Assembly (NCBI GenBank): GCA_036874045.1
Contig: CM072335.1
Location: 22,699,501-22,763,500, forward strand
Reading direction: 5' to 3'
DNA length: 64,000 bases
From: Cymodocea nodosa
Lineage: Eukaryota > Streptophyta > Magnoliopsida > Alismatales > Cymodoceaceae
Of the stretch, positions 1 to 13,706 are shown one piece after another. A program made the position numbers and the translations under genes. The notes under the pieces are model-generated. The model did not search any database. It was not told the origin of the DNA and saw nothing but the letters and a program-made list of their open reading frames with translations. Every line of letters starts with the position of its first letter. Within the stretch, counting starts at the first letter, position 1.

Positions 1-1457
1 TTTTAGATCTCAGAGTTTTTGAGGCCAAAGAGAGGATAGTTGTTTAACAAAACACACAAAATAAATGACTCAACGGATGCAGCAAGCCTACAATCCATTA
101 GTATATGGAAAGGGATTAGTGGTAGTCAAACATCTTCTCAAGGATTCCTTTCAGCAAAAAAAAAAAATCTTTCCAGGGAATCCTGTCTCAGTGGGCAATC
201 TGCAAGGCCTTTATCAAAGTATTGTATAGAAAAAATGAAAATAGACTTTCAAGTCAAGGCATAGAAGATAGGTGCAGATTTTGAAGGAAGCCAATGCAAC
301 TGCTTAAGCTGTATGCAAGCAATCTGATAATCAATGGAAGAACCACTGCTTAAATTGGAAAGCTAGTTGGTATGGCCACCAATTGGGGAAAATGAAAGTC
401 ACAATATCAGTCACTAAGCTGACCTACATGGTGGAATTTGGACGCTGGAATGTAAATTCAGACACACATCTTCTGCTGACGTTTTCTTCTCTCATCAGGA
501 ACTACCTTGTCCCTAACCAACCCAGTGACACATCCAAATGTCTGATTCGGATGTTCAGGCATGTTCTTCTCCTCCTCAGACTTGAACCAGACATCCAACA
601 CTCCAACCAGACGTCTGTTCTATCAGATCAGATCTCCTTCCCTTTTAGCAGGTTTTTTGAATTACCAATAAGAGTCCAAATCATTTAACAAATAGAACAT
701 ACTCAAAATCTATGATAAATCCAACGTCCTTTATTTTAACAAACAAACTTCTGGAACCATACTTCCAAAACCTAGCTTTTGGAAAGAAACTCCCAAAAGC
801 TAGCTTCTGCCACTTTTTTGTTTCTCCTGTTAGTGGTTCCTAACAGAGCCTCAGTTATCCATGATGTTGGTTGTTTATTACCCAAGCCATTTCAACAAAA
901 TATATGTATCTTCCCCATAACCAAATAAAAAGTTTTCATGTAAATATATTAGTATTGAGCTAATGCAGCTGATGCTGTCTGCTTCGCCAAACATATTTTT
1001 TGAGTGGCAAATTGCATAGGTAAAAATCAACAAAATGGAAGGCTTAAACAGCAGTAGGCAAGCTCAGCCAAAAAGGTAAAGTTAGGAAAGCTGGGTTTCA
1101 GAATGGAAACACAAGGAGAGGAAAAAAAAAAGATACAAGCATATAAGATCTAGACTAGGAAAACATCAACACGAAAACAATAGCTGCTCCAGGACACGCG
1201 CTATAACATTAATTATAAATGTTAACAAGAATTTAACCGACTAGGATCCCAGATATTAGCAGCATATATAACCCACAGAAAATAAGTTACACGCCTTGAG
1301 AACTCGTCAAATTATGGTAAATTGGAGAAGAGGGGCAAAGATATGTGTTCTGAGCAAGAAAGATACATATGCCGAGTAAAGGAAGAGCTTGAAAAGGTAA
1401 CCCAGATCGCAAACAAATTTTCCAAAAAGAAAAAGAAAAGGAATGAAGAATAATGCA
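1..1457. other. Flank 3-prime of the minus-strand gene; no gene seen
   Basis: No reading frame here resembles a known protein. The stretch probably includes the 3-prime untranslated region, and possibly a last exon, of the minus-strand gene that ends at 1458. Short open frames at 40-264 and 383-688 have no recognisable composition and are treated as chance. No transposon ends were noticed. Confidence 0.4.
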
Positions 1458-2029
1458 TCATACCATTCCCTTGCTTTCATAGTAATCGTTCAAGGCCCAT
1501 TGGTATTTCGATTGATTCAACCCAAGCAAACCAGCCAGATACTCGTCTAAGCTCGAGTGCACTACCAGAAGAACAACCAAAAAAATTCGTAACTTTCTTC
1601 AAAACACAAAATAAACAAAGAAGACGATCTCAGACGGTGAAAAAAGCTACCATCTTGGACTTTGGCAACCGCGTCCCAGAAAAATCCGAACGACGAACGA
1701 CTAGAACTCTTCTCCTTACTCTTCTCAAACTGCAACGGCGGAACCTGCACAGGCGGCGGCGATTTCGCCTGCGACGAAGAGGAAAGCTTGAAGCTTTCGA
1801 CGGGGCCAACTCTCAGGGACGGCGAAGGCGTCAAAGGCGGAGTCTCTGGGGACAGAGGTGGTGAAAGCTTCGACCCTGGAGTGACATTAGCACTCACAGG
1901 CGTCTTGGGGCCGTCGGACACTTCGGATGGTCTCGGGGTGGCTGGGGGAGTGATGAACACCGTGTAATTCCCGGCCCTTCCGATGATCGGCGGAGGAGTG
2001 CCTTCTCGAGCTCGAACTGCAGCAGCCAT
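1458..2029 (-). CDS. Uncharacterised plant-specific small proline/serine-rich protein
   Basis: Two exons on the minus strand: 2029-1651 and 1561-1458, with an 89-bp GT-AG intron between them. They join in frame to 160 residues. I chose the start at 2029 (MAAAVRAREGTPPP) because upstream in-frame sequence is low-complexity and unlike protein. The N-terminal half is rich in Pro, Ser and Thr (about residues 8-90, with PPATPRPSE and PPLSPETPPLTPSP). A conserved-looking tail follows: FGFFWDAVAKVQD, then HSSLDEYLAGLLGLNQSKYQW and ALNDYYESKGM. I recall this tail from uncharacterised angiosperm proteins; no catalytic or membrane motif is visible. The TGA directly follows ATG|GTATGA, which could be a splice donor, so a third exon may exist below 1458. 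The gene is divergent from the TTI2-like gene. The gene call is strong; the function is unknown. Confidence 0.8.
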
Positions 2030-3046
2030 GGAGGAGGAATAGGGGAGACGATGAAGGATATGGCGAACAGCAGAAGCGAGGAACTGGAGACTACTGGTGT
2101 GGACAGAGAAGGTACGGGGGGATTCGTGCCAGCTCTTTTCGCTGCTTCTTTTCAGATCCTTGTCTCTTGTATTGTTTGTTTTTTTTTCATCATGGCGTTG
2201 TTTTCGTGTGATCATTTTCTCTGAGAATTCGCAGCAGAAGTGGCATGTAATTGATAGGTCGATAAAAGTTACAGGTAACATTATTTTAGTTGATTTCATG
2301 TTTTGTACGTTGTCATCATGATTCTTCTACGTAGTTTATCTTACAGTGTAAAAAATATATAACTTAATAATAACAATTTCAAGTTGACGGTTAATTGAAT
2401 TATGTAATGTTACCATCTAATTTTTTTTAGAATTTTATGTATCAGTCGGCACTCTTCCTGTATAGATTTAACGGAGATGCCACCATCAAGAGAAGAACCT
2501 CTTCATGAGTTTTGAATTTCATGCCGTTGAGTTCACAGACTTCTCAAGGATGCAGAAAGCGATTAATGAAAACTGGAGGTTTTTCATCGGTAATAAAGGA
2601 AGGTTGGGTTTGAGATCGTCTTTACTATCAAGGGTAATTTATAAGAAGTAAACGGCATCTATGAAAGTAAATGCCTTTCCAATGAATGAGTCCACGCTTA
2701 TTTACACATGCTCGGAAACGCTTTTCAAAGTAGAAGGAATTTCCTTTTCCAAGGTTCGCTTATAGAATCTAGTTCCTACTGGGATGCTTTTCTGTAAATC
2801 TCACCTTCCATCTTCTGTACAAAGAAAGAAGCCTTTTTTCTTTTTACTTTCATCGTTCTTGTTTTCCCTGAAGAATTTTTTCTAAGTCGATTTCAAAAAT
2901 TAATGTTCTTCACAACCATTTTTCAGCTAGGCTTTCTTCAAAAATCCAATAAAATTATGTAAAAGAAAATGTACCAAAGAATTAAGAAAGAGAAGAGGTG
3001 GCCTTATTCAAAAATTGAGAGAGAACTGATTCTTTAACCTACAAGA

Positions 3047-3642
3047 GAGTGTTTGTGCATTAAAAATAGTATAAAAAAAGATGAAATATTATAGAAAATG
3101 ATAAAAAGGAAAATGACAGAAATTAATAAAAAAATTAGTAGAAAATCAAGGTATTTATGTATAAAATAAAAAATGACAAAAAATCATAAAATATATATGT
3201 TTATTTATAAAATAAAATATTAAAATTAATAAATTAAATATTTTTTATATTTATCTACAAGATAGAGAATAACAAAATTTATTATAGATAATATAAGATA
3301 AAGTCATTTGTGATAATTGTTACAACATAAAATACATTTTACACATATTTATTATTCTATATATCTCTCGTAATATCAATTCTCGTCTATTAAAGATATA
3401 AATAATTTTTATATCAAAATTACATGTTGTTAATATATTATGTGATAATTCATATTTTTTTCCTTTATTTTCCATCAATTTCAAATATCAGGAAGATAGA
3501 AAATGAAAGAAAATTTTTCTTATATATTAAGAAAAAATGGTAGAAAATCATTTGATGCACAAATGCCTAGAAAATGATAAAAAAATTTCCATCATTTTAA
3601 TTTCTAATGTTTTTCGCCATTTTCTACGCACATAAACACCTC
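3047..3642. mobile_element. Harbinger-like MITE, AT-rich (copy 1)
   Basis: The left edge reads GAGTGTTTGTGCAT. The right edge, read on the other strand, is GAGGTGTTTATGTGCG. These are imperfect terminal inverted repeats around a roughly 600-bp AT-rich interior with no coding capacity. An internal block near the right end (GATGCACAAATGC at about 3555) also occurs in the element at 15408-15997, so the two look like one family. The target duplication is not clear and the ends are accurate only to a few bases. Confidence 0.5.
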
Positions 3643-4118
3643 CTAAACCTTATTATAATAAAAAAAGAGATTCACACTAAAGATGGTACAAATCTGATAA
3701 TCAATGAACTTACTTCTTCTTATAGTACTTATATATAATTAGTAGATTCACCTCTCATGCCACCAAGAGGAGCATTAAATTCATCAATCTACCATCCCTC
3801 ATCCTCTAATTCTTAAAAACTCCATAAGGACAATGAACTCAAATTTCATGGTTCAACAATGAACCTTGTAAATCAGATAAAAGAGGATAGTAAAAGCTTG
3901 CTTGAGTAAAAATTGATGTTACCAAATATTTAAACTTTGTTCTCAATATTTCTTCATCTATGGAGGTGCTCTAGTCCAAAGGAGTTCAGTTCAAACAATT
4001 TCCAATAACATTTGATGATTGACTAGCAATGTGTGATGATTTCATACAAGAGATTTGTTAGAAATTACCCTAATGTTTAATTACTTTGAGTGAAACATGT
4101 AAAATTAAGGATGTTTAG

Positions 4119-4384
4119 GCTGCATTTGGTAACATCAGTTATAACTTTTAAAGAGTTAAAGCTGTTTAACTTTCAAAGATACGTTGAGTCTAACTTTAAC
4201 TTTTAAGTAACTCTCAAAAATGATTTGACGACACCTTTATAGAATTAGAAAAATACAACATCTAAACGTTATGTTAGTTAATGTTCTAATTCCAACACTT
4301 CTAATGTCGACAAAAAATTAAATTATTTATTTAAAACACATTCTAAGGTTGGAGCGCATTCCAACGTCTCTATCAAACGCAACT
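4119..4384. mobile_element. Tourist/PIF-Harbinger-like MITE with TTA target duplication
   Basis: A 266-bp non-coding segment. Its left end is GGCTGCATTTGGTAAC and its right end, read inverted, is AGTTGCGTTTGATAG, which are similar terminal inverted repeats. A TTA trinucleotide flanks both ends (4116-4118 and 4385-4387), as expected for PIF/Harbinger insertions. It sits about 136 bp upstream of the TTI2-like start codon, inside the likely promoter or 5-prime untranslated region. Confidence 0.65.
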
Positions 4385-4520
4385 TTAGAAATAATTATAC
4401 TACATGGAACATAAGATTCTCCTTTTCAAATAATAATTAAAAAGAAAGAATGGGAAGTCGATCGAGCCGCCATTTCGAAAACACTCGTCTTTCAGAGGAA
4501 AAAGTTCGTTAGAACTAGAA

Positions 4521-7500
4521 ATGTCCGTCGTTGTGTTCGATCTTTCCTCCCTCACCCGCGAGGATCTCACAGACCTCTCCTCCCCAATCCGAGAAACCCT
4601 AGAGAAAACTCCCTACTCTTCCCGTGATGGAAACCCCGTCTCCGTCAAGTCCATGCTCGAATCCCTCCTCCTCCCCTTCCCACCGCAGCCCCTCGATTTC
4701 TGCCTCTGTTGCGCGGCCCTCGCCGCTGCGGCTGGGGAGGATTCTCCTTATCTGTACTGGATCCCGTCCGACCTCTCGCTTGCTGCGAGGGACGCACTGA
4801 AGGGGCTATCTCGGTTGGTAGCGCTGGGAGATGAGAGAGCGCTTCTGGAAGGGTTGATGAAGGAGCTGTTTCCTGGATTGAAAAGGGTGATCAAGGAGGG
4901 GTGTGTTGATCCTGATGGCCTGGAAGTGGTGAGTGCTTCTGCGAAGGTGCCGGTGGAGCATGCGATCATCGCTGCGCATCAGTTTAGATGGTTCCTTACG
5001 CAGGTTTGCTGTTGTTGTTGTTGTTTTTTTTTTTGTCATGCTGAGACGTTCATTTCTAAGCGTGTTTATAAATGCTACATGCAAGGTTGCCAATTTCTGG
5101 CATGATATTATTACGTGATCAACGTCATCAATACAATATGATGATCTTTAGCGATAATCATCCTGACGCATTTAAATTATTTACGGTATGTATTCATGAG
5201 GAATGTACATAGCTTTGGATAGATGCAACGAAATGAACCTCAACATAGCATGCATGTAATTACAACCGACACACTTTATAAACTGATTTGACATGATTAC
5301 ATTTCATGAACCACTTCAAAAATCATTTTCAATCGATCAATAAATGCATGCCTATTTTGTCTTTAGAGGAGATGATTTGTTTTTGGGTTTTTTTCTGAAA
5401 AGCCTATTTTTGTGGCTTGACCGTTTGAGATGCACTTTTGGTAGGTAGATGTTGATACCAATCTATGATATATGAATACAAGAATGGGCATACATTCTTC
5501 GTTTTGAAACTTTGGTGCTGGATTGTGCTACAGATTTGTACTGGTATGTTGTGGAATTTGTACCAGAACTGATGGAGTGGCATATCGATTCTCCCTCTCC
5601 CTTGCAATAAAGGCAAAGCTTTCCATGTTGTAGTGTCATTTGACCTTCTTGCCATGTATTCCCAATTATTCAACTTCTTTGCACATTGGAGGGCCTCAAG
5701 GTAGATGAGCAAACCTGCAAAACACACACATCGTCCCCTCGATACTTTTTGAACCTTTCAGTCTGAATCCAAAAAGTTATGCGTACATGTGGCACATCCT
5801 TGATATTGACTAATCCATCCATTCTTCCTCTTCCTCTTCTTCTTTCACCTGTGATAAGCCCACACCTTCATCCTCTTCTTCAATGGCAGGACACAGAGTC
5901 ATCAGCCACTGGAAGCTCCAAATTCCATGTATCCACAGTTCCCTCCTCCTTGTAAAGAAATTTGTATAGATGTCCTACCTAGATTGTTCTAATTTCTAGA
6001 TTTGTGTTTCATTCCACATTTTTGTTTTGTAACAGCATTTCAACTAAATTTAGATCTTTGTTTAGGTAACAATCTTTGTTTTAGAATTTTTTCCACATAC
6101 TTGGTAGCCTTGATACTAATCCTGTAACGAGCTCTACAATACACTATCTATTACCATAAAATATATGAAAGCATGCACCTTAGACTTAGGTATGAAGAAA
6201 TCTACAAGAAAGTCACAAAGGCATTACAATTTTTTTGATGATAGCTTATAGTTCATCAATGTGAGTCACAAGCATCTACAATGTACAACGTTGACACTGA
6301 AAATAAAAACCATACAATAGACTCGACTACTGATATCAGTCACCAAGATTTGATCCCACTGCATCATCCAAAGTGTTGTAAAACATGGATCTATCTCCAT
6401 CCTCCTAAGTCCATCTTGTGGCTGTAGTGTCTAGTCACCACAGGCTTATGTCTTCCAAAGAAAACTTAGATTGACAAGGAAAATAAACTGTATAAGAGTA
6501 AAAAAATATTTATCTAATTAACCATGATTCAATGCAGTCGATATTCTCAATGGTGATCAATTAACCATTTATATTCAATGATTCATTATTCCCATTATGG
6601 AAATTGAATTAATTTTCTGATTTTTTTTTGAAAAGGGAAAGAAATATTCTTATTAAATAAGGAAAACAAAGTTTACAACAGAATGATCAAAGAGATTAAT
6701 CAACAAATGACTCCAAAGAGACTACACCATGTCAACAGCTTTAACCTAGTTCTTGTATGACTCCCACATACAAATCTTGTTAGAAGTGCCTAACCCTAGG
6801 CATCAAACGCCCAGAGGGCTTTTGGCGTCTTAGTGCCTACTGCCCAGGTGCCTTCCTCAACAATCATGGAACTGTAAGCCTCCATGTATACTATAAGCAC
6901 ACATACATACTTCCAATTGAGATAAATCTCCACACTCATGATTATTGATCTGAATGTGTCACCACAAGCCTCCACCACAAACCATCAAACACCTCCAAAC
7001 TCTATGAATCTCCTCTAGTCACCTCAAGACAATCTAAGCATATTTTATACCTGAATCCAATTAGATCGGAGCAAAATCCAGCCAATCCACCCCTATCCCA
7101 TCCTACAGAGTAGCCTCCCTTGGCTGGAAAACACCCCTGGGTAGCCCACCTAGAAATGCTTGCATTTAGATGCTGCATTTGTTTTATAGATCCAACCACT
7201 CTCCACAATAAATTCTGGATGGGAGCCGTTTCTATTTCCAAACATCATAGCTCCCAAGTAGATCGTGAAAAAAATTGTGACTTAAATTACTGTACTTAAA
7301 GAAAGTTGGGCGCTGGTGATTTACAGCTCTAATGAAGATCATGAACAGTTGTGGTTTGTACTACTGTTAAGAGAACTGGAGAAGGATGGGGAGTAAAGGA
7401 GAAGAAGAAACCTATATCTCTGCCACTCATTGTTTGTTAGAGCTTTGGTAGATCACCACTTGCAAGAGCTATGCCACTGTTGGTTACTAGAGATGAGAGG

Positions 7501-10500
7501 GAGAGAGGGAGAGAGGGAGAGAGGGAGAGAGGGATAGAGAGAGAGAGTGAGAGAAGGTACTAGAGAGAGACAATGTGGGGAATGAGATGCTTTTTGTCTT
7601 CTTGCACATTTATAAGACTATCCTTTCTCCACCTCAATGGCACATCGTTTTTGTGTAACCACCTCTATTAACACCAACCGTCCACCTTATTCTCTAACAA
7701 CGTGCCACTTCTCCAAGTCATGTCATTGACATGTCCCAATGTGCATCAGTGCATGACAAATTGTGACCTCACACCAATGAGAGCAAGCCACATGATCCCA
7801 CCTGTAACCAACATGCCAACTTAGTTTGTAGGATCTTTCCATGTCAATAACCTCCTAACAACTTGCCATATCATTTGCCTAAGTCGTCAGTTAAACAATT
7901 CCTCTTTCCCAACTCCCAAGTTTGTAATTGCAATTAATGACATGTCTCTAGACATGCATATCTTTAACCATTTTATATCTAAGTCCTTCACGTTTAGTAA
8001 TTCTATTAAATTCGAATTAATTCCAATAGATTGTCAATAATCCCAATTTATTCTAGTAAATCAAATAAACCATACTTTAAATCCAGTAAATTCCATCTAA
8101 TTCCACACATCTCCAATTAAATTTACAAAAATCCAGAAAACCAACCAATATAGATTGTTGAATATTATTTCTTGGGGATTTTACTAAAATGTTCTTATTT
8201 TTCTAAAATAACTATAATTTTTATTATTAATATGACCATCCAAAGTTTTCATATTAATTTTTTCAAAAAATCTTTTTAAAATAACTACACCATCAATCCT
8301 TAATTTCATTATGTTTTACAAGGAATATTTATTTCAGTATCTTTGGATCTGAAAAGTAACTAAACCAACATAACACAGCATATATAAGAAAGAAGTGCAT
8401 GAATGAACATTGAATTTCTGGTACATGTTTGTTTGATTGACCTGTCTCTTCAAAGTAAAATGGAACTTGTTGAAAATGTTTAAGAAAAAGTATGCTACTG
8501 ATATCCAGCATGAACACTTTAGTTAGACAATTTCATATTTTTTTATGGAATAAATAAAATTTTTTCTTGTCTTTAGGTCAGCTATCCTCATATTGGGAAA
8601 TTATGCTCTCTTGTGATTCCTTGTGCATTGACAGCATTGGATCACTGGTCACCCGAAGTCAAGGTATTCCGCTGATATAGATGGAAACTGCTCTTGTTCA
8701 TGTTTTGCATTCACTGATATTTTGGATTTGTTCATCTTGTTTGAAGGAACCATAGAGCTACGTTTTGGATTGTTTATCATATTTCATGTCAAATCTGCTT
8801 TTTTTGTGTGACCCATCAAGCAATATGAGGAAATAGATTTATTCTTGGCAAATGGTGTATGATTACCATTTCAAGTTAATTCCATCCGAATAGAGTAGAA
8901 TATAATAAACTCCTAACGCAACAATGAATACCTGAGTCTTTACAGATAGAGACTTAAGTACAGGAATCTTATCTTCTATTCTCCTGATCAGGGCCAGGGA
9001 ATGGTGTCTATGATATATTTAGCAAAAAATGTTAATTCTGCTGAGCTTGGATGGTATGAAGATCCAATTCTTGATGCATGTCTTCAAAATATTGCTTCTG
9101 GTGATGAACTTTGGCATCATGTTGTAGAGATGTCAGTTATTTCATTAACTAGTATACTGCAAAGAAATCCTCATAACCCATGGTAAGTGTTTCTCTTTAT
9201 GTAGGCAAATGTAAGTGGATAGAATAGATGGTTTGGTCGCAAGTAATATGTTGGTATGAATTTTTCTTTTCAACATTTTGTAGCTTTCATGTTGGTAAAT
9301 TACACTTTGTTTTCATTTCACTACTCAAGATTTTCAAAAAATTCTTTTTGTTAATAGTTGATAATCCATGTGGATAAGGAATATACCTTGAAATTGTTGT
9401 AATATGGATGTCCGATTCAAATTCAATTTTCCATAGGAGTTTTTTTTTTTGAGAAAAGATAGGGTGAATCCTATTAGAAAATGAGGCTCATACAAGTACA
9501 AGAATGATCAGTCCTTAAAAAAGAAAAAATACAATGGAAATACAATAAAATTGCTTTAGGATCTAGACGTATCACTTTTGGACATGGTATACCTGTGGCT
9601 GTATGTTCATCTGGAGCTGACTTCTATTTCATGTCAACCTCAGTCTTGACAGCAGTTCATTGAAAGTGGTTGATTTGGGATCTGACAAGAAAAATGCTTT
9701 TATAGAACTGAGCAAGCATGATGGGGTTTTGTGGCAATGTAGCATATATGATACTGTTTCGGAATTAGTGTAGATTGAAATTGGTTGTACAGATTTAGCC
9801 CACTCCAGTCCAAGCCTTAGCACAACACAAATAGCATCTAAGGAACTGGGGGAGTGTACTCTTTTTAACTTTGATAACTCATTGAAATATGAACAATCTC
9901 GAAAGCAATTGATCAGTGATTACATGCAGAAGTGCCCCTAAATGTAATTAAAAGTTCAGTTTTCACCTTTTCCAAAATCTCAATGTAGGCTGTGCCAACA
10001 GAATACAATCCCCAAATCAAGAAATCTTGTTTTGGATGGTATAGGCAAGCTATAATTGAATGGCATTTGTGGGACTTTTGGTGCATTGTCTTAGTGTTTG
10101 CAGTCTGCATATGGCTTGCGTGGGTCCACCTGTTTTTCTCTCGATTTTAAAGTATTTCTGTTCATTGCTGCTAAAAGAATGAATTGCTTTTGCAGGACCT
10201 CTGATGTGGTAGCTCAATAGTTTTAAATTTTGTTTGTCTCATATCATGTGAATTTTTTTATCCAAGTGGCATTTAACTTCAGTTTTATGCTTAGGTATGA
10301 AAAGATACTAGTTGAGATGCTGAGTCACTTGGAGCGTCAACCAATGAACAAGGACCGTCGAATTGCATGGCTTCAATTGATTGAACCAGTTTTGGAGGCA
10401 CTGGGACTTGTTTTACTGGTTCATTTTAGGCGTATCTTTCCACTTATCTTTCTATGGTTGCATGCTGATGATGATAAAACAGTCACACTGGTAGGCTTCT

Positions 10501-11602
10501 GTGGATAACCTGTCAATTGATAGCAATAGCCACTTTTGCATGGTGTTTAATGGTACACCCTAGGAAATTAGCAACTAAATGTCCTATTTGGATTATACTC
10601 CAAAATTCTCATGCATGTATATTTTTTAGCATACCAATGTTAATAAATTTTGGTTATAGAGTTACAAATTCAAAAAGAGATCATAGATGTGATATGTTAG
10701 GTGGTGTTTTCAGTTCTTGTTACAGTCAAAGAGATATTGTTTAAAGTTTTGATTGTATTATCTTAAGCACCCTCTTTTTGTTCGATTTCTTTTCTCAAAT
10801 AAATTTGACTTGGAGAATGATGCAACAGAAACCTTTTTCTTGGACTAGGTTCTTGAACAGATATATATGATAGTGAAGTTAACATGGATGAGGAAATCAC
10901 CTCATTTTAGCAGGTTAGTATCATTTTCTTTGATTTCAAAAAATCTTTTTTTTTAATCAACTAGTTTTGATTTTTTTCCCCAAATATCTCCCCTAAGTTG
11001 TGCTGCTTTCTTAAGATGAGATTGTAATTTGCATTATGATTCCATAAAAGAAACAAAGGGACGAAAAACCACATTTAAATCTAAAATGGCTGCAACACAT
11101 CATTCTCGGAATCTCAGCTCTCACCAATGGAAAACAGATCTCAATTGAATGTCTCATTAAACACCAAAAAACATCATTGACAATCTTTTGATAAAGGAAA
11201 TAGATATTGTTCTGGACATTTAATTGGGTTCTTGAAAATGGTTTAGATTAAATATAAACAGATATAAGTACATTTACATGTACACAACCATCATAATTAT
11301 CGAACTAGTCAATTACATTTAATATATATAGATGAATATATTGTGAATATGTATAATTATCACTCATTCACAAGTCATTAAATTAAAAAATATAGCTAAA
11401 ATAGAAACATTTAAGAAAAATAACTAATGTATTTCACACTTCTAGAACGTCAAGACTGAATTGAAGTTTATTTCTTTTTCAATATCTGTCTTTCAGGTTA
11501 ATAGATGAGCTGGCACTGGTATACAAGGAAGCAGCAATGAGAAAAGATCGTGAAGTAATACGCAGTCGTACTGTGGAGATACTAGTCTTGCTTAAGAAGT
11601 AA
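4521..11602 (+). CDS. ARM/HEAT-repeat protein, TELO2-interacting protein 2 (TTI2)-like
   Basis: Six exons: 4521-5003, 8577-8663, 8992-9182, 10295-10490, 10849-10913 and 11497-11602. All boundaries are GT-AG and all phases join, giving 375 residues. The start MSVVVFDLSSLTREDL is the first ATG of exon 1. The protein is all-helical in character. Recognisable conserved segments are DHWSPEVKGQGM (exons 2-3), ELGWYEDPILDACLQNIASG (exon 3), MLSHLERQP..RRIAWLQLIEP (exon 4) and LIDELALVYKEAAMR (exon 6). This matches the plant ARM-repeat superfamily protein that I associate with the Tti2 family. TTI2, with TELO2 and TTI1, forms the TTT co-chaperone complex that stabilises ATM, ATR and TOR kinases. The family name comes from memory, so TTI2 is moderately sure; the gene structure is very sure. 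Intron 1 is 3.6 kb. Confidence 0.8.
5004..8576 (+). other. Intron 1 of the TTI2-like gene
   Basis: A 3.57-kb intron with consensus ends (CAG|GTTTGC and CTTTAG|GT). It contains a poly-T-led segment at about 6624-6680 resembling segments at 9436 and 14777, a purine microsatellite at 7491-7570, and otherwise unassigned sequence. No coding frame inside looks real. Confidence 0.6.
7491..7570. repeat. GA-rich microsatellite
   Basis: An imperfect tandem array of GAGAGG and GAGAGA units over about 80 bp, inside intron 1 of the TTI2-like gene. It is a simple-sequence repeat that is likely length-polymorphic. Confidence 0.9.
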
Positions 11603-13706
11603 GGGCATATGCTTTACTTGCCACTTGCCAGAGCTTACAGATCAAAAATTTTCTTGATCCTTCAAGATGGATTTTTCTTCAATGAATATGATTCTCATTT
11701 CATGTGCCGCCCAGGTGCAAAGGTATACAATTTGAAACAACATGGGACAAGCACAAGGACGATCCAAACTTGGGGAATCTTTTATCATCGCTTAACGAAA
11801 CCCAAGCTGCATGAGACGATCAAAAGGGCAACACAGATTTCGCTTGCGCTTCATCATCATTTTTGTTGATGTACCGCAACAACATGAAATCTCTCTATCT
11901 CGGAAGTACTACTAGATGGGCTTTTGCCAACTGCAACAGTTGACATCTTTTTTCATGGTTTCGTAATTATCTGCCCCTTGTTCGTTCAAATTGACATGAT
12001 AAATACCTGTGATGACATTGGCATGATCTTTCGAGATGGTGGTGGAAAGTGTTTCCATAGGATGTTCGTTCTTAAGTGCATGGGACATGTCAGTATTTGT
12101 TTTGCACGTAAAACGGTAGGATGGTTTCATGAAATTTCCTTGTTTTGGAACCCGTCGTTACGATATTCGATCTTGTATATTTCGGAAGAATAGAATAAAG
12201 TGACAGAATGGTAATGGTAAAACGCATATGTTTTGGACCGTTGAATCGAATTTGTCGATGAGTTTGCAGATGAACTTGTTTTGATTATGGATTTGAATAT
12301 CGATAGAAATGTCCGTTCATAATGGAAAAAACATTGTTCATAAATAACTTTATTTTCAGGTGTTTAGTATAATCTTGGACAAAATCCAAAAATCCGAGAA
12401 TCCGGATGGATGCCCATAATCGAATGTAAACGGTGCTTGAGATTATTATTTGGGTCATGTATTTTTATTCATATAATCAAATAGGCTTGCTATTTAAAAA
12501 TCAAATTTGATTTTAGTCATCTTGTGCATATTTGATTCTACATCCTTTTGCAATTCTCAAATGCATGAAAAGCACCGATATATATGTAACCCATCAGTTT
12601 GTTTTTTACAACAATAAAATGATCTGCACCCCACATGCCTTTGTTATTTCCTTCACGTCATAAGGCAAGCGAGTGATGCATATGATAAAGCGGAATGGTC
12701 CTGGCATAAAGCTGTATGGCATGCTTCTCCAAAGGCTTGGAGAAGTTCCAATCTTATTATTCAAACCACGAAACGATTCCTCTACTTATTCAAACCCTCA
12801 TCCTCTTCCTTGATCCCCAGCACTACCTGACAAGGAAAGCCAATACAAATACACAATTATCCATATGTTATAAAAGAAGAATATTTTTATTACTCTAAAT
12901 TCATGTCTGACATCGTTGCTTTGTTTACATTTTTCTACGTGAATAAGCCAGAATAAAATATGTGGTTCAAACGTTTTCGGATCTGGTGGTCATACATTAA
13001 TTTATATTAGTACATGCTTTACGTTTGTGTGTTTTTTTTTTCCTGTAAATTGCATGTGATGAGCATAGACTTTATGTAAGCTTGTTTATGGTTTAAATTT
13101 TTTTAATATAATACATGTAAAATTAAATAAATATTTAAAGATTAACAAGTTAGTGAGTGACCCTAAATGGCCTACTATTACTGATCTTATCTACTAAGAT
13201 AACAGATCAAGTGGATTGTAGGTTAAATGATAGTGTAATTCGCCAACATCTACTGCACAACTGCGGATGACTATCAAGGCTTGCTAACACCTCATAGAAG
13301 ACTGCAAATCACATGAAAAAAAAAGCTTTTTGCCTTACTTTTGTTTGACTTGGAAGGTTCACCTGAATTAGAAAACATGATTAACCATGCACAAGTTAAT
13401 TAAATTGTATCATTTGTTCCCAAAATTTTTATTCAGGTCGGAATTGGGAAAAACAATAATTGAAAAAATTTAGTTATAGATGGTAATGTATTAATCTTAA
13501 AAAGTAGAGATACTTTTCCAATATCTTCTAGAAAACAAGGTCTCCTGGATAAATTTCACGTACTTGAATTCCGTCTTCGGTTCTTCCCATATTATCCAAA
13601 GAAACCGAATTCCTCTTCTCTCTCTTTCTCTCTCTAATGTTATTTTATTTTATGTCCGAACAGAGGGAAAAAACACTCCCTCAGTTCTTCCACCTCCTCT
13701 CGTCCC
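11603..13706. other. Intergenic region between the TTI2-like gene and KAKU4
   Basis: The first several hundred bases are probably the 3-prime untranslated region of the TTI2-like gene. An AATAAA lies at 12194-12199, distant for a poly(A) signal but the clearest one seen. The last 150 bp before 13707 contain a CT-rich tract (about 13615-13637) typical of a plant 5-prime leader. Open frames at 11609-11869 and 11924-12193 show no protein-like conservation and are not called. Confidence 0.4.

Larger units (their letters stand above)
2030..4520. promoter_or_regulatory. Divergent intergenic region between two genes
   Basis: About 2.5 kb separates the start codon of the minus-strand small gene (2029) from that of the plus-strand TTI2-like gene (4521), so both promoters must lie here. 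The centre (about 3000-3700) is extremely AT-rich and is occupied by a MITE. A second MITE lies at 4119-4384. I could not assign a TATA box with confidence because of the base composition. Confidence 0.5.

Noticed and set aside
11609..11869. 86-codon frame just after the TTI2-like stop
   Set aside because: It falls in the likely 3-prime untranslated region, has no recognisable domain, and no splice acceptor joins it to the gene.
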